This document shows, in pieces, positions 42,888 through 51,417 of a stretch of DNA of 64,000 nt. Below the pieces are notes generated by a model. The model was given only the letters and a program-made list of their open reading frames with translations, ran no database searches and had not been told where the DNA came from. This DNA comes from Oleiharenicola sp. (GTDB lineage Bacteria; Verrucomicrobiota; Verrucomicrobiia; Opitutales; Opitutaceae). The stretch spans positions 1 through 64,000 of the forward strand of contig JANYDW010000051.1 in the NCBI GenBank assembly GCA_025363455.1. The letters are read 5' to 3'. Position numbers and translations under genes: made by a program. Position 1 is the stretch's first letter; every line of letters begins with the position of its first letter.

Positions 42888-44300
42888 ATGCCCCAATCCC
42901 TCTTCGAAAAAGTGTGGCACGCCCACACCGTCAAAAAGCTGGCCAACGGCCAGACCCAGCTCCTCATCGGCACGCACCTGATCCACGAGGTCACCTCACC
43001 CCAGGCCTTCGGCATGCTGCGCGACCTCGGCCTCCAGGTCCTGATGCCGCACCGCACCTTCGCGACGGTGGACCACATCATCCCGACCAATGAGCTGGTC
43101 GAGCCCTACCAGGACCCGCTTGCGCAGGCCATGATGGACGAGGTCCGCAAGAACTGCGCGCAATTCGGCATCACCTTCTTTGACCGCGCCTCGGGCAAGC
43201 AGGGCATCGTCCACATCGTCGGCCCCGAGCAGGGCATCACCCAGCCCGGCACGACGATCGCCAGCGGCGACTCCCACCCCTCCCCCCACGGCGCGTTTGG
43301 CGCGATCGCCTTCGGCATCGGGACGAGCCAGGTGCGCGATGTGCTGGCCACGCAGACCATGGCCCTCGGCGAGCTCAAGGTCCGTCGCATCGAGGTGAAC
43401 GGCAAGCTCCGCCCCGGCGTCTACGCCAAGGACGTTATTCTCCACCTCATCCGCCAGCTCGGCGTCAACGGCGGCACCGGCTACGCCTATGAGTATGCCG
43501 GCAGCACCTTTGACGGGTTCACAATGGAAGAGCGCATGACCGTCTGCAATATGTCCATCGAGGGCGGCGCACGCGTGGGCTACGTCAATCCCGACGAGAC
43601 CACCTTCGCCTACCTCAAGGGCCGGCCCTACTCGCCCACCGGCGCCGCTTGGGATGCCGCCGTTACCGGCTGGAAGTCCTTCGCTTCTGATGCGGGCTGC
43701 CGTTACGACGACGTCGTCAAGATTAACGCCGCCGACGTCGCCCCGTCCGTCACCTGGGGCATCAATCCCGGCCAGGGTATCACGATCAACGAAAATGTCC
43801 CCAGCCCGGACACCGCCACCTCGGCCGACGACAAGGCCGGCATCATCGAGGCTCTCGCCTACATGAAGCTGCCCGCCGGGAAGCCCATCAAGGGCACGAA
43901 GATCAACGTCGCCTTCCTCGGGTCCTGCACCAACGGCCGCCTCTCGGATTTCCAGGAGGTCGCCAAGTATGTGAAGGGCCGCAAGGTCGCCCCGGGCGTG
44001 AAGGCCATCGCCGTCCCCGGCTCGCAGATCGTCGCCCTGCAGTGCGAAAAACTCGGCATCGACAAGGTGCTCGCCGAGGCCGGCTTCGAGTGGCGCGCGG
44101 CCGGTTGCTCCATGTGCCTCGCGATGAACCCCGACAAGCTTATCGGGGACCAGCTCTGTGCCAGCTCCTCCAACCGCAACTTCAAGGGCCGCCAGGGCTC
44201 GACCACCGGCCGCACGCTCCTCATGAGCCCGGTCATGGTCGCCGCGGCGGCCGTCACCGGCGCCGTCGCCGATGCCCGTGAGGTCTTCGCCGTCAACTAA
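42888..44300 (+). CDS. leuC: 3-isopropylmalate dehydratase large subunit
   Basis: Isomerises 2-isopropylmalate to 3-isopropylmalate together with LeuD, using a [4Fe-4S] cluster. 470 residues, normal for LeuC. It shows [42 protein letters not shown] and the cluster cysteines in [12 protein letters not shown] and [35 protein letters not shown] near the end is the conserved C-terminal block. leuD follows after a 110-bp palindromic island. The divergent LysR gene is the probable regulator. Confidence 0.96.
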   Translation: MPQSLFEKVWHAHTVKKLANGQTQLLIGTHLIHEVTSPQAFGMLRDLGLQVLMPHRTFATVDHIIPTNELVEPYQDPLAQAMMDEVRKNCAQFGITFFDRASGKQGIVHIVGPEQGITQPGTTIASGDSHPSPHGAFGAIAFGIGTSQVRDVLATQTMALGELKVRRIEVNGKLRPGVYAKDVILHLIRQLGVNGGTGYAYEYAGSTFDGFTMEERMTVCNMSIEGGARVGYVNPDETTFAYLKGRPYSPTGAAWDAAVTGWKSFASDAGCRYDDVVKINAADVAPSVTWGINPGQGITINENVPSPDTATSADDKAGIIEALAYMKLPAGKPIKGTKINVAFLGSCTNGRLSDFQEVAKYVKGRKVAPGVKAIAVPGSQIVALQCEKLGIDKVLAEAGFEWRAAGCSMCLAMNPDKLIGDQLCASSSNRNFKGRQGSTTGRTLLMSPVMVAAAAVTGAVADAREVFAVN

Positions 44301-44319
44301 ACCAAACCTTCAAACCATT

Positions 44320-44392
44320 GCCCACGAAACACACGAAATATCACGAAACCCCTCCTCCGTTTCTTTCGTGTCATTTCGTGTGTTTCGTGGGC
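44320..44392. repeat. Palindromic island of the CACGAAACACACGAAA type between leuC and leuD
   Basis: The arms 44320-44348 (GCCCACGAAACACACGAAAT then 9 bases) and 44364-44392 match as reverse complements at 27 of 29 positions around a 15-bp loop. Such a strong hairpin inside a leuCD unit could lower the leuD message or protect the leuC 3-prime end. Confidence 0.88.
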
Positions 44393-44410
44393 TAAAAATC
44401 TCTTCTTCCC

Positions 44411-45025
44411 ATGGCTCTCGCAAAAATCACCTCCGTCTCCGGCCGCGCCGTCAACGTCCCGGGCAACGACATCGACACCGACCGCATCATCCCCGCGCGC
44501 TTCATGAAGTGCGTGACCTTTGACGGCCTCGGCGAATTCCTCTTCTACGATGTCCGCAAGGACACCACCACGGGCAACGACACGAACCACCCGCTGAACG
44601 ATCCGCGCTTCAAGGGCGCCACGATCCTCCTTTCCGGCGCCAACTTCGGCTGCGGTTCCTCGCGCGAGCACGCCCCGCAGGCGATCCAGAAATACGGCTT
44701 CAAAGCTGTCATCGCCGAGAACTTCGCCGAGATCTTCTTCGGCAACAGCATCACCCTCGGCATGCCGCTCGCCTGCGCCAAGCGCGAGGACATCGCCAAG
44801 ATCGCCGCCGCCGTGGAAAAGAATCCCGCCACCGAAGTCGTAATCGACGTCGTGAAGCAGGAAATTCGCTTCTCCGGCCAGACCGTCCCCGCCCAGATCC
44901 GCGACAGCGCGCGCGACGCCCTCGTCAACGGCCGCTGGGACGCCATCGGCGAGCTCCTCGACGGCGTCCCTGCCGTGACGGAGACTGCGAAAAAGCTCCC
45001 CTATCTGACGGCGGCCAGTACCTGA
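44411..45025 (+). CDS. leuD: 3-isopropylmalate dehydratase small subunit
   Basis: Partner of LeuC in leucine synthesis. 204 residues, normal for the family. It shows GNDIDTDRIIPARFM, GANFGCGSSREHAPQAI (the substrate-binding SREHA block) and AVIAENFAEIFFGNSITLGM. It reads in the same direction as leuC, separated from it by a strong inverted repeat. No other leu gene lies in the window. Confidence 0.95.
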   Translation: MALAKITSVSGRAVNVPGNDIDTDRIIPARFMKCVTFDGLGEFLFYDVRKDTTTGNDTNHPLNDPRFKGATILLSGANFGCGSSREHAPQAIQKYGFKAVIAENFAEIFFGNSITLGMPLACAKREDIAKIAAAVEKNPATEVVIDVVKQEIRFSGQTVPAQIRDSARDALVNGRWDAIGELLDGVPAVTETAKKLPYLTAAST

Positions 45026-45185
45026 CGGTATCAAGCCGGACCACCACAGCCGGCAAGGAAATGCGGTGGGCAGTGATGAGCTGAACGAGTTAAGCCCAGG
45101 GTCGGTGATGGATACAGTCCAAAGGTAGCTAGATCGTCGGACTCCCTTACAAAATATAGCTCCGTGGATGGGTGATTTAAAATTA

Positions 45186-45201
45186 TGGCAAATAATTTGC
45201 T
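45186..45201 (+). promoter_or_regulatory. Sigma-54-like promoter upstream of the PEP-CTERM gene
   Basis: TGGCA-N6-TTGCT has the exact -24/-12 spacing of a sigma-54 promoter, with GG at 45187-45188 and GC at 45199-45200. Transcription would start near 45212, leaving a leader of about 110 bases. Sigma-54 with the PrsK/PrsR pair is known to control PEP-CTERM genes in other bacteria. The surrounding 296-bp gap is AT-rich and holds no gene. Confidence 0.5.
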
Positions 45202-45269
45202 GGCAAACAGGAATGCTAGTAATTGATTTGCAAGTTTTTGTGAAGAAAAAAGGCAGAGAGCTCGGATAC

Positions 45270-45286
45270 AGGCCAGAATCTGGCCT
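45270..45286 (+). repeat. Perfect 17-bp palindrome in the PEP-CTERM gene leader
   Basis: AGGCCAGA and TCTGGCCT are exact reverse complements around one A. It lies 36 bp before the start codon at 45322 and downstream of the sigma-54-like promoter, so it could be an operator or a small RNA hairpin. Confidence 0.55.
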
Positions 45287-45321
45287 TCCTCCTGCTAAAC
45301 CTCATTTTCGAACTCTCTTTA

Positions 45322-45999
45322 ATGAAAAATCTGCTCCGCACTTCGTTTCTCGCCCTCTGCCTGACGTCCGGTCTCTTCGCCGACAGCTTTAGCGTTTCCT
45401 CGATCAACGGTGGTGCTGCGACGCGATCCCCAAAGCTGAACTTCGACACCTTGGTACTGGGGAATTCCGCGCAATGGGCGGACGCAACGCTCCACGTCTC
45501 CTTTACCGGCACAGGCCAGGTCGTGCAAGGCGCCGCCAGCGGCCTCTATGCAGCGCCCTTCGTCTCGGGCGGCAATGGCTTGGGCTTCGGCAGTCCCGAT
45601 CAACCGAATGGAGTGGACTCTACCAAGTACTTGAGCACGGGCATTGGCTCCGTTGTCTTTGATTTTAGCACCCACCAGACTTACTTTGGCCTGCTGTGGG
45701 GTTCAGTGGACAACTACAACACCCTTTCGTTTTACAATGGAGCAAACTTGGTCGGCTCATTCACGGGCACCAATATTTGGACCAGCGCGAACGGCAATCA
45801 AGGTCAGCAGGGCACATTTTATGTGAACTTCAATGACCTCAACGGTTCGTTCAACAAAGTCGTCGCGAGCAGCACCCAATACGCTTTCGAATTGGACAAT
45901 GTCGCTTACAGCGGACGCAGTGTTCCGGATGGCGGAGCCACCCTGACGCTGCTCGGTCTTGTCTTTGCTGGTTTGGCTGTGTTCCGCCGCAAGCGCTGA
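45322..45999 (+). CDS. Secreted PEP-CTERM (VPDSG-type) sorted protein
   Basis: 225 residues. It has an N-terminal signal peptide (NLLRTSFLALCLTSGLFA) and a C-terminal tail VPDGGATLTLLGLVFAGLAV with a final RRKR, which is the VPDSG-CTERM form of the exosortase sorting signal found mainly in Verrucomicrobiota. The middle is rich in Ser, Gly, Asn and aromatic residues (TYFGLLWGSVDNYNTLSFYN), as in secreted beta-sandwich proteins. After export it should be cut and processed by an exosortase; none is encoded here. It has its own sigma-54-like promoter, so it is not part of leuCD. Confidence 0.85.
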   Translation: MKNLLRTSFLALCLTSGLFADSFSVSSINGGAATRSPKLNFDTLVLGNSAQWADATLHVSFTGTGQVVQGAASGLYAAPFVSGGNGLGFGSPDQPNGVDSTKYLSTGIGSVVFDFSTHQTYFGLLWGSVDNYNTLSFYNGANLVGSFTGTNIWTSANGNQGQQGTFYVNFNDLNGSFNKVVASSTQYAFELDNVAYSGRSVPDGGATLTLLGLVFAGLAVFRRKR

Positions 46000-46322
46000 T
46001 TGCGGGTGGCACCGTGAGCGGGCAGCCGCACCGGTGGTCCATCGGGAACCGGGACCGCCACGAGTAGAGACTTCCGTTACTAAAAAGGTCGCGTCGCCTT
46101 GTCCAAGTCGCCCGCGGTGGTCTCAAGCACAAACAATGGATGCCGCGCGCCTAAGTCCGACAGCCTGCATCGACCGCCACTGCAATTTGTGCAAACGAAC
46201 CCGCCACCAGGGATAGTGTTAGCCTAACGGCAGTCTGGCCGGTGCCGGACAAGACGGAAACGTTGGCAAGGCCTTCTTGGTTTGCGCCCTCGCGCCCCGC
46301 CCGTAACGTACCCCCACCCCGC
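46000..46322. other. Intergenic stretch with no clear gene
   Basis: A 323-bp gap between the PEP-CTERM gene and the transporter. The frame of the transporter stays open to 46242 but lacks family resemblance there. No RNA gene, strong hairpin or repeat family member was recognised. Confidence 0.5.
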
Positions 46323-47582
46323 ATGACGTTCCCTAAAATCCCCGGACTCCGCTGGTGGATGATCAGCCTGATCATGCTCGGTGCGATCGTCAATTACCTG
46401 ACCCGCAATACGCTCGCGGTGGCCGCGCCTACCGTGATGAAGGACCTGGGCATGACCACCGAGCAGTACTCGTGGATCACGGCCACTTTCCAGGCCACCA
46501 TCATGCTCCAGCCGGTCTGCGGCTATGTGCTTGATGTCGTCGGCTTGAAACTCGGCCTAGCCCTCTTTGTTTCCGCCTGGTCGCTCATTAGCATGGCCCA
46601 CGGTCTGGCGCACAGCTGGCCGGTCTTTGCCGGACTGCGCGGGCTGCTCGGCCTCGCCGAAGGCTCGGCCAATCCGGCCGGCATGAAGGCCGTGTCAGAA
46701 TGGTTTCCAGCCAAGGAACGCGGCTATGCCGGTGGCCTCTACAACATTGGCGCCTCATTCGGTTCACTGCTGGCTCCGCCGTTGGTCTTCTGGGTGATTA
46801 CCTACCATAGTTGGCAAGCGGCCTTCGTGGTCACCGGCGGGCTCGGTCTGCTCTGGCTGGGCCTGTGGCTGTTCTTCTACAACTCGCCGGCCAAACACAC
46901 CGCTCTTTCCGACGAGGAACGACGCCACATCGAGGCCGGGCAGGAAACGCATCTCCAGGGCGACGGCCGCAAGCCCTCGATTCTCACCCTCGTCCGGCAG
47001 CGAAACTTCTGGGGCATCGCTCTGCCCCGCTTCCTCGCCGATCCCACCTGGGGTACGCTCTCCTTCTGGCTGCCTCTGTATTTCATGACGGTGCGTGGTT
47101 TCGACCTGAAGCAGATCGCCTGGTTTGCCTGGATGCCCTTCCTTGCCGCCGACCTGGGCTGCTTTTGCGGTCCGACCATCGTGGTTTTCCTCCAACGGCG
47201 CGGCGTCAGCCTGATCAACGCCCGGCGTGGGGCTTTCACGGCCGGGGCCATCATGATGATCGGTGTCGCCTTTGTCGGTGTCGTCAAGAGTCCCTACGTC
47301 GCGATCGGCTTGCTCTGCATCGCCGGATTTGCGCACCAGACCCTCTCCGTCACGGTGATCACGATGGCCTCCGACCTATTCAAGCGCAACGAAGTCGCCA
47401 CCGTCGCCGGCATGGCGGGCACCTGCGGCAACGCGGGAATCCTCGTGTTCACTCTCCTGATCGGCAAATACGTGGCGACGATCGGCTACGCGCCCTTTTT
47501 CGTCCTCCTCGCCGCGCTGGACATCGTGGGGGCCGTGATCCTATGGACAGTGGTGCGCGAACGACCCGCCGCTGCCTCTTAA
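46323..47582 (+). CDS. MFS transporter, hexuronate/galactonate (ExuT/ACS) type
   Basis: 419 residues, 12 helices, of the anion:cation symporter branch of the major facilitator family. TRNTLAVAAPTVMKDLGMT after helix 1, GLAEGSANPAGMKAVSEWFP in the loop after helix 4 and ERGYAGGLYNIGASFGSLL are the ExuT/GudP signatures. ATG 46323 is chosen because the 27 residues back to 46242 are not membrane-like. It is followed after 19 bp by a GH43 enzyme, so it probably imports a sugar acid or short xylan-derived product released by that enzyme. Confidence 0.88.
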   Translation: MTFPKIPGLRWWMISLIMLGAIVNYLTRNTLAVAAPTVMKDLGMTTEQYSWITATFQATIMLQPVCGYVLDVVGLKLGLALFVSAWSLISMAHGLAHSWPVFAGLRGLLGLAEGSANPAGMKAVSEWFPAKERGYAGGLYNIGASFGSLLAPPLVFWVITYHSWQAAFVVTGGLGLLWLGLWLFFYNSPAKHTALSDEERRHIEAGQETHLQGDGRKPSILTLVRQRNFWGIALPRFLADPTWGTLSFWLPLYFMTVRGFDLKQIAWFAWMPFLAADLGCFCGPTIVVFLQRRGVSLINARRGAFTAGAIMMIGVAFVGVVKSPYVAIGLLCIAGFAHQTLSVTVITMASDLFKRNEVATVAGMAGTCGNAGILVFTLLIGKYVATIGYAPFFVLLAALDIVGAVILWTVVRERPAAAS

Positions 47583-47601
47583 ACCGCCCGCACTGGTTCC
47601 C

Positions 47602-49263
47602 GTGAACATCCGCAACCCCATCCTGCCTGGTTTTAATCCCGACCCGTCCATCCTGCGCGTCGGTGCAGATTACTACATTGCCACTTCTACCTTCGAGTGG
47701 TTTCCGGGCGTGCAGATCCACCACTCGCGCGACCTGGTGAATTGGCGGCTGCTGACGCGCCCGCTCACCCGACCGAGCCAGCTCAACATGCTGGGCGATC
47801 CCGATTCATGCGGCATCTGGGCCCCGTGCCTCTCGCACGCCGACGGCAAGTTCTGGCTGATCTACACTGACGTGAAGCGCTATGGCCGCACCTCGGTCGG
47901 CGGAGCCTCGGGCGCCTCGCTGCGCGATTTCCACAATTACCTCGTCACGGCCGACCAGATCGACGGCGAATGGTCCGATCCGGTCTACATGAACAGTAGC
48001 GGCTTCGATCCATCGCTGTTCCACGATGACGACGGCCGTAAATGGTTCGTCAACCAGCTGTGGGATTATCGCCCTGGCAACAACCGCTTTGCCGGCATCG
48101 TGCTGCAGGAATACTCCGTGAAAGAACGCAAGCTCCTCGGCACCCGCGCGAATATCTTCCCGGGCACGCCGCTCGGCCTCACCGAGGCGCCGCACCTCTA
48201 CAAGCGCAACGGGTGGTATTACCTCATCACCGCCGAGGGCGGAACGGGCTGGGGTCACGCCGTCACGATGTGTCGTTCACGTCACCTCGCCGGTCCCTAC
48301 GAGCTGCATCCCGACACCTACATCCTCAGCGCACGAAACCGGCCTGACTCCCCGCTGCAACGCGCCGGTCACGCCGATTTCGTCGAGACGCCGGGCGGTG
48401 AAACCTATCTGGCCTACTTGTGCGGCCGACCGCTCAAGAACCGCGGTCGCTGTGTGCTCGGGCGCGAGACCGCCCTGCAGCCGATGGTCTGGGGCCAGGA
48501 TGACTGGCTGCGCACGACCGACGGCCAGGCGATTCCCCAACTGACGCCGCCCGCCCCGGCTCTCCCCGCCCACCCCTTTCCGTCGGCCCCGGAACGCAGC
48601 GAATTCGACGCCCGGCAGCTACCTATCGAATTTCAATGGCTACGCTCCCCCTGGCCGGACGAATTGTTCAGCCTCACCGCCCGCCCCGGCCATCTACGGC
48701 TCTTTGGCCGCGAGACCATTGGCAGCCTGTTCAAACAGTCGCTCGTGGCGCGTCGCCAGCAGGCTTTTTGTTACAGCGCGTCCACCGTCGTCGAGTTTGA
48801 ACCTGAGCATTTCCAACAACTCGCTGGCCTCGTCTGCTACTACGGTGCGGCCAAGTTCCATTTTTTCCATGTTTCGCACGATGAAACCCACGGCAAGCAC
48901 CTGCGCGTGATGTCGGCGATTCCCGACGGCGTCGTATCCGATGCCTTCACTGCCCCGATCCCGGTGCCCGCCGGCAAGCGCATCGAATTGCGTGTCGAGG
49001 TGGACGAGGAGCGGCTGCTGTTCGCTTACCGCGTCGAAGACGTGGACCGCAACTGGCGCTGGCTGCCCCAGCACTTCGACGCCAGCATCCTCTCTGACGA
49101 AGCCTCCATGCCCGGCCTGCCCAACTTCACCGGGGCCTTCGTCGGCGTGGCCTGCCAGGACATGGCCGGCACGGCCAAGCCCGCAGATTTCGACTGGTTC
49201 GAATATCGCGAGCGCGGCTACCGGGCCAGCCCGGTCAAGGACTGTCCCCACTCCGCCTTTTAG
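47602..49263 (+). CDS. GH43 glycoside hydrolase, beta-xylosidase-like
   Basis: 553 residues from a GTG start. The five-blade propeller domain contains the catalytic set: base Asp14 in GFNPDPSI, Asp136 in GFDPSLFHDDDG and acid Glu195 in LTEAPHLYK. A C-terminal beta-sandwich (about 340-540) with FQWLRSPWPDELFSL and VEFEPEHFQQLAGLVCYYG is typical of the XynB-like GH43 subfamily. No signal peptide is seen, so it acts in the cytoplasm on imported xylo- or arabino-oligosaccharides. The upstream ExuT-like transporter supports a small sugar-uptake unit. Confidence 0.9.
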   Translation: MNIRNPILPGFNPDPSILRVGADYYIATSTFEWFPGVQIHHSRDLVNWRLLTRPLTRPSQLNMLGDPDSCGIWAPCLSHADGKFWLIYTDVKRYGRTSVGGASGASLRDFHNYLVTADQIDGEWSDPVYMNSSGFDPSLFHDDDGRKWFVNQLWDYRPGNNRFAGIVLQEYSVKERKLLGTRANIFPGTPLGLTEAPHLYKRNGWYYLITAEGGTGWGHAVTMCRSRHLAGPYELHPDTYILSARNRPDSPLQRAGHADFVETPGGETYLAYLCGRPLKNRGRCVLGRETALQPMVWGQDDWLRTTDGQAIPQLTPPAPALPAHPFPSAPERSEFDARQLPIEFQWLRSPWPDELFSLTARPGHLRLFGRETIGSLFKQSLVARRQQAFCYSASTVVEFEPEHFQQLAGLVCYYGAAKFHFFHVSHDETHGKHLRVMSAIPDGVVSDAFTAPIPVPAGKRIELRVEVDEERLLFAYRVEDVDRNWRWLPQHFDASILSDEASMPGLPNFTGAFVGVACQDMAGTAKPADFDWFEYRERGYRASPVKDCPHSAF

Positions 49264-50498
49264 ATAGTCGGACCAGTCCCCTCATCCGCACCCTTGCGCG
49301 GTTTGAGCGGAAACGGACCGGCCTGGTGCGTGGTGTGCGAGACTTCCTGCGCCAGATCGACCAGCTCGGTGATGACCAGGGTCGGGTCCTCCTCATAGCG
49401 AAGTTTCAGGAAGTCATCGCGGAAATGCTCGTAACCGGCGCGGTCCGCCAGCCAGCGGGCAAGGATCGTATCCAGGTCCGCAGCGCTGGTGATGAGCGCG
49501 ACCCCCGCACCGCGATTGAAGAACTTCACCGTCAATTCCTCCTGCGGCATCACGCCGCCGAGCGCATTGAAGACGATGGGACACCGGAAATGCAGCGCCT
49601 TGGCACAGGACGTGGTGCCACCGCGCGTGATGATGATGTCGCTGACCTGCATCAGGAGGTGGACCTGCTCGGAATAGCCATCGAGGAAGCAGTTCAGTTG
49701 GGGGTGCTCGGTCCGCCAGTGCAGCACCTGGTTGTAGACTTCGCGGTTCTTGCCGCAGATGACCACGGCCTGCACGCGCTCGGCGTGGCGCAGCAGCACT
49801 TCCAGCAGTTCGAGGTGGTTGTTGGCGCCGTTACCGCCGGTGGCGAGAAAAACGGTGAAGAGCCCGGGCTGCAGCTCAAGCTCTTCCTCCAGGTACGCCG
49901 CCCGCGTCTCCGCGTTCATGAACCCGATGTGTTGGCGGGGCTGCATCAGGTGGCCGCGCACCCGCGTGCATTTCACGGGCATGCCCAACTTCACGGCGTA
50001 GTCACGGGCCGTGGCCGTGCGGGAGATGTAGAGGTCGGCCGTGGGCTCCACCCAGTTGATGCTGTAACCAAAACCGCCGGAAAACTCACCGCAATAGGTC
50101 GCGCAACGAACCTTGTCCGCGTCGAGGATTTTCCGCGCCAGTTGGAAATAACCGCGGTTCAGACAGTCATGGACGCTAAACACGAGGTGCGGCTGGTATT
50201 CGCGCAACACGGCCTCATAGTAGCCCCGGCCGAAGGAGACCGACCGGCGGTTGAGCAAGCTGAGCAGCTCGACGAACAGGTAGAAGCCCTTGTGCAGCCA
50301 CGGAGATTTCTTCTGGATCCAATTGTAGAATTGCACGCCGGCACTGAAAAAACCCGAGGATTTCTCCAGCATCTGTTCGATGCGGACATCCACGTTGTGC
50401 CGGTAGAGCTCGAAGCACCATTCGGCGAATGCCTGGGCCCGGGCGTCATGTCCGGCGCCAGTGCTGGAGGTCAGGATGAGAATGCGGACGCGCTGCAT
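49260..50498 (-). CDS. GT28 glycosyltransferase, MGDG-synthase-like
   Basis: 412 residues of the MGDG synthase/processive diacylglycerol glucosyltransferase family, which adds a sugar to a membrane lipid. It shows LILTSSTGAGHDARAQAFAE (the N-terminal TGxGH lipid-binding loop), FSVHDCLNRGYFQLARK, TVFLATGGNGANNH and DIIITRGGTTSCAKALHFRC with EE in PQEELTVKFF at the donor site. It lies downstream of the SDR, ketoacyl synthase and ACP-FabZ genes in the same direction, after a 57-bp REP-like hairpin. It may glycosylate the lipid they make. Confidence 0.88.
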   Translation of the reverse strand: MQRVRILILTSSTGAGHDARAQAFAEWCFELYRHNVDVRIEQMLEKSSGFFSAGVQFYNWIQKKSPWLHKGFYLFVELLSLLNRRSVSFGRGYYEAVLREYQPHLVFSVHDCLNRGYFQLARKILDADKVRCATYCGEFSGGFGYSINWVEPTADLYISRTATARDYAVKLGMPVKCTRVRGHLMQPRQHIGFMNAETRAAYLEEELELQPGLFTVFLATGGNGANNHLELLEVLLRHAERVQAVVICGKNREVYNQVLHWRTEHPQLNCFLDGYSEQVHLLMQVSDIIITRGGTTSCAKALHFRCPIVFNALGGVMPQEELTVKFFNRGAGVALITSAADLDTILARWLADRAGYEHFRDDFLKLRYEEDPTLVITELVDLAQEVSHTTHQAGPFPLKPRKGADEGTGPTI

Positions 50499-50510
50499 GA
50501 ATCAGTTAAT

Positions 50511-50567
50511 GTAGGAGCCTGCTTGCAGGCGATGCCGACAATCCATCGCCTGCAAGCAGGCTCCTAC
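50511..50567. repeat. 57-bp REP-like hairpin, intergenic copy
   Basis: GTAGGAGCCTGCTTGCAGGC with GAT, and its exact 23-bp complement, surround an 11-bp loop. It has the same length and layout as the copy inside queG at 56429-56485, and resembles the GTAGGAGC-NN-GCTTGC REPs of Pseudomonas. Confidence 0.92.
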
Positions 50568-50593
50568 AAAAACCGAAGAACGATGGTCATGTC

Positions 50594-51412
50594 TCATAAG
50601 CCAAAGTATTTTTCCTGGATCTTGCGCTTCAACGCCAGCGATCCGAAACGGGCCAGGAACGGCGCGAACACGGCCTGGAAGAAGCGGCCGCTGCGCACGG
50701 TGCCGCTGCGACCGCGGAGCAGGGCACGCTGGAGCGACACCGCGGCGTGCGCCGGGGGCGGGCCGGACCGCATCATCGCGGTGAAGGCCGCCCAAGCTTT
50801 CTCCTGGCCTGGACCGGCGGTACCCGGCGGGCGGCGGACGGAACCCTCGAAATCGGTGCGGTAGTCGCCCGGCCGGAAATCGATGACGATGACTCCCGTA
50901 CCCTTGACCTCATACATGAGGCTCTCGTTGAGCGCAGAAAGGCCGGCTTTAACCGAGTTGTAGACGGCCTGGTAGGGCATGCCGAATTCGCCGGCGATGG
51001 AGGCGATGTTGACCAGCGCCCCCTGGTTGCGACCCAGCATGCCGCGCAACGCGACCTGGCTGAGGTGCGCCGTGTTGACCAGCATGACGCGATACTGGTC
51101 CTCCCAGACGGCAAAGTCAGTGTGGGCAAAGGAACCGAAGGCCCCGAACCCGGCGTTGTTGACGACAACATCGAAACCACCCGCGGCCTTTTCCATCTCG
51201 AGGAATATTTTCCCGGCCGCGATGCCGTCACCAAGCTCGAACGCCACGGCATGAAACCGGGGGCGCGCGGGCAGGCGGGAGGCATCGCGGGAAGTGCCCC
51301 AGACCTCGACGCCTCCGGCCAGCAGCATATCGGTAAAGGCCAGCCCCAACCCGGTGCTGGCCCCCGTCACAAAGGCGGTGCGGTAGCGGGAGGAAAGTGG
51401 CCCGGGGCTCAT
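50594..51412 (-). CDS. SDR-family oxidoreductase, probable 3-ketoacyl reductase
   Basis: 272 residues from ATG 51412; the frame to 51598 runs inside the ketoacyl synthase gene. A classical SDR: TGASTGLG (16-23), NNAG (85-88), Ser138, Tyr151-x3-Lys155 in YNSVK, and a longer C-terminal helix region than FabG. The start is 5 bp after the ketoacyl synthase stop, so both are translated together. Given these partners it most likely reduces a 3-ketoacyl-ACP. A different ketone substrate remains possible. Confidence 0.85.
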   Translation of the reverse strand: MSPGPLSSRYRTAFVTGASTGLGLAFTDMLLAGGVEVWGTSRDASRLPARPRFHAVAFELGDGIAAGKIFLEMEKAAGGFDVVVNNAGFGAFGSFAHTDFAVWEDQYRVMLVNTAHLSQVALRGMLGRNQGALVNIASIAGEFGMPYQAVYNSVKAGLSALNESLMYEVKGTGVIVIDFRPGDYRTDFEGSVRRPPGTAGPGQEKAWAAFTAMMRSGPPPAHAAVSLQRALLRGRSGTVRSGRFFQAVFAPFLARFGSLALKRKIQEKYFGL

Positions 51413-51417
51413 CCGCG

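Noticed and set aside
49326-50864. A 512-codon plus-strand frame opposite the GT28 and SDR genes
   Set aside because: It crosses two real genes and a repeat and has no recognisable domain. The minus-strand products have full family motifs.
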